Below are positions 63,491 through 64,000 of a DNA stretch of 64,000 nucleotides, in pieces (position 1 is the stretch's first letter; each line of letters starts with the position of its first letter). This stretch comes from Phytophthora sp. 'mugwort' (taxonomy: Eukaryota; Oomycota; Peronosporomycetes; Peronosporales; Peronosporaceae), in assembly GCA_033558025.1 (NCBI GenBank), contig JAUCEF010000008.1, forward strand, positions 248,001 through 312,000. Reading direction: 5' to 3'. Under the pieces are notes generated by a model, which saw nothing but the letters and a program-made list of their open reading frames with translations, made no database searches and had not been told where the DNA came from. The translations under genes and the position numbers were made by a program.

Positions 63491-64000
63491 GTGGGTCGGA
63501 GAGGCGGAAAATATGCGAGTGATACGTGGCACATCACACGTTTGTAGCGCGATACACATATCTGGGCATCAGCTCCGACCAGATACATTGGAATCGCTCT
63601 GCTTCCGACTGCAACCTCTATTCGCGTTTTATTAAATGAAAGTGAACAAAATGAAGGGATTTGACTCGCCAAAAACTTTGAAGCTGTTTTGCATTAGCTA
63701 AAACGAATGGGAGAAAAATCGGATTGGCTAATATACACCATACTACGATCAAGTTTGGTCGGAGAGACAATGTTATTCATCCATATATAACACATCATGC
63801 AGATTACTACATGTAGTATTACGATCGTGTATATGGCGGCTAGCAAGTCGTCAAGCGTCGAAAAAATTTCAACGCGCAAGACGACCCGCCGATACGCCCG
63901 ACAAGACGTTACGCGAGTCCGAAGATCAGAAGCGAGACCGAATTTTTTTAGTATAGCTTCTGATACATGCTAGCCGTCCACCTCACCGACGTCTTAGCGA
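63491..64000. other. Window edge, no gene recognised
   Basis: AT-rich from 63640 on, probably the flank of the Crypton. Only short unsupported frames are seen. Confidence 0.4.

Noticed and set aside
1..64000. CRISPR array or bacterial operon structure
   Set aside because: No regularly spaced identical short repeats with unique spacers. Introns and gene content show a eukaryotic nuclear genome; the regular repeats seen are coding.

Overview
The window looks like nuclear DNA of an oomycete, most likely Phytophthora or a close peronosporalean relative. The reasons are short GT-AG introns (about 50-90 nt), compact genes with 80-250 bp gaps, small secreted proteins with fungal-type CBM1 cellulose-binding modules, secreted acidic repeat proteins, and a typical oomycete mix of decayed transposons (Crypton tyrosine recombinase, hAT, Tc1/mariner-like, Ty3/gypsy and LINE). 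The species cannot be fixed from the sequence alone.

Layout. (1) 0.2-4.7 kb: a very large ankyrin-repeat gene broken by about six small frame changes. (2) 5-9.4 kb: a three-exon gene of unknown function, a secreted intradiol-dioxygenase-like protein and a secreted CBM1 protein. (3) 9.7-20.9 kb: an accessory island with three almost identical copies (A, B, C) of a secreted Ser/Glu-rich repeat protein and one diverged paralogue. B and C sit in a perfect or near-perfect 1,027-bp inverted repeat. The 6.4 kb between the arms holds a dead Tc1/IS630-type transposase and a dead Crypton. (4) 21-51 kb: the conserved gene-rich core. It contains TMEM267, a three-CBM1 secreted protein, a Rab5-type GTPase, a nuclear SmpB gene, an ankyrin/coiled-coil protein, a tubby-like protein, an OSCA/CSC1 channel, a two-exon coiled-coil nuclear-type protein, a tandem cluster of small CBM1 proteins with pseudogene relatives, a SART3/Prp24-type splicing factor, a large cell-surface protein built on 11-residue repeats, and a conserved unknown. 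(5) 51-64 kb: a transposon graveyard (LINE tail, Ty3/gypsy, a 3.8-kb hAT and a second Crypton).

How the genes fit together. The core genes cover endosomal traffic (Rab5), osmosensing (OSCA), snRNP recycling (SART3) and organellar ribosome rescue (SmpB, which makes sense because oomycete mitochondria encode tmRNA). The secreted genes (CBM1 proteins, dioxygenase, acidic repeat proteins) form the wall- and host-facing set and lie next to the repeats.

Best candidates for something new: the secreted repeat family whose 23-25-residue units share a short RFLxEV core between acidic Ser-rich spacers, kept identical in three copies; and the 33-residue (3 x 11) amphipathic repeat surface protein. At the DNA level, a 562-bp nonautonomous hAT element with intact 8-bp target duplications can be tied to its decayed parent 18 kb away, and a perfect 28-bp-stem hairpin lies inside a Crypton reading frame.
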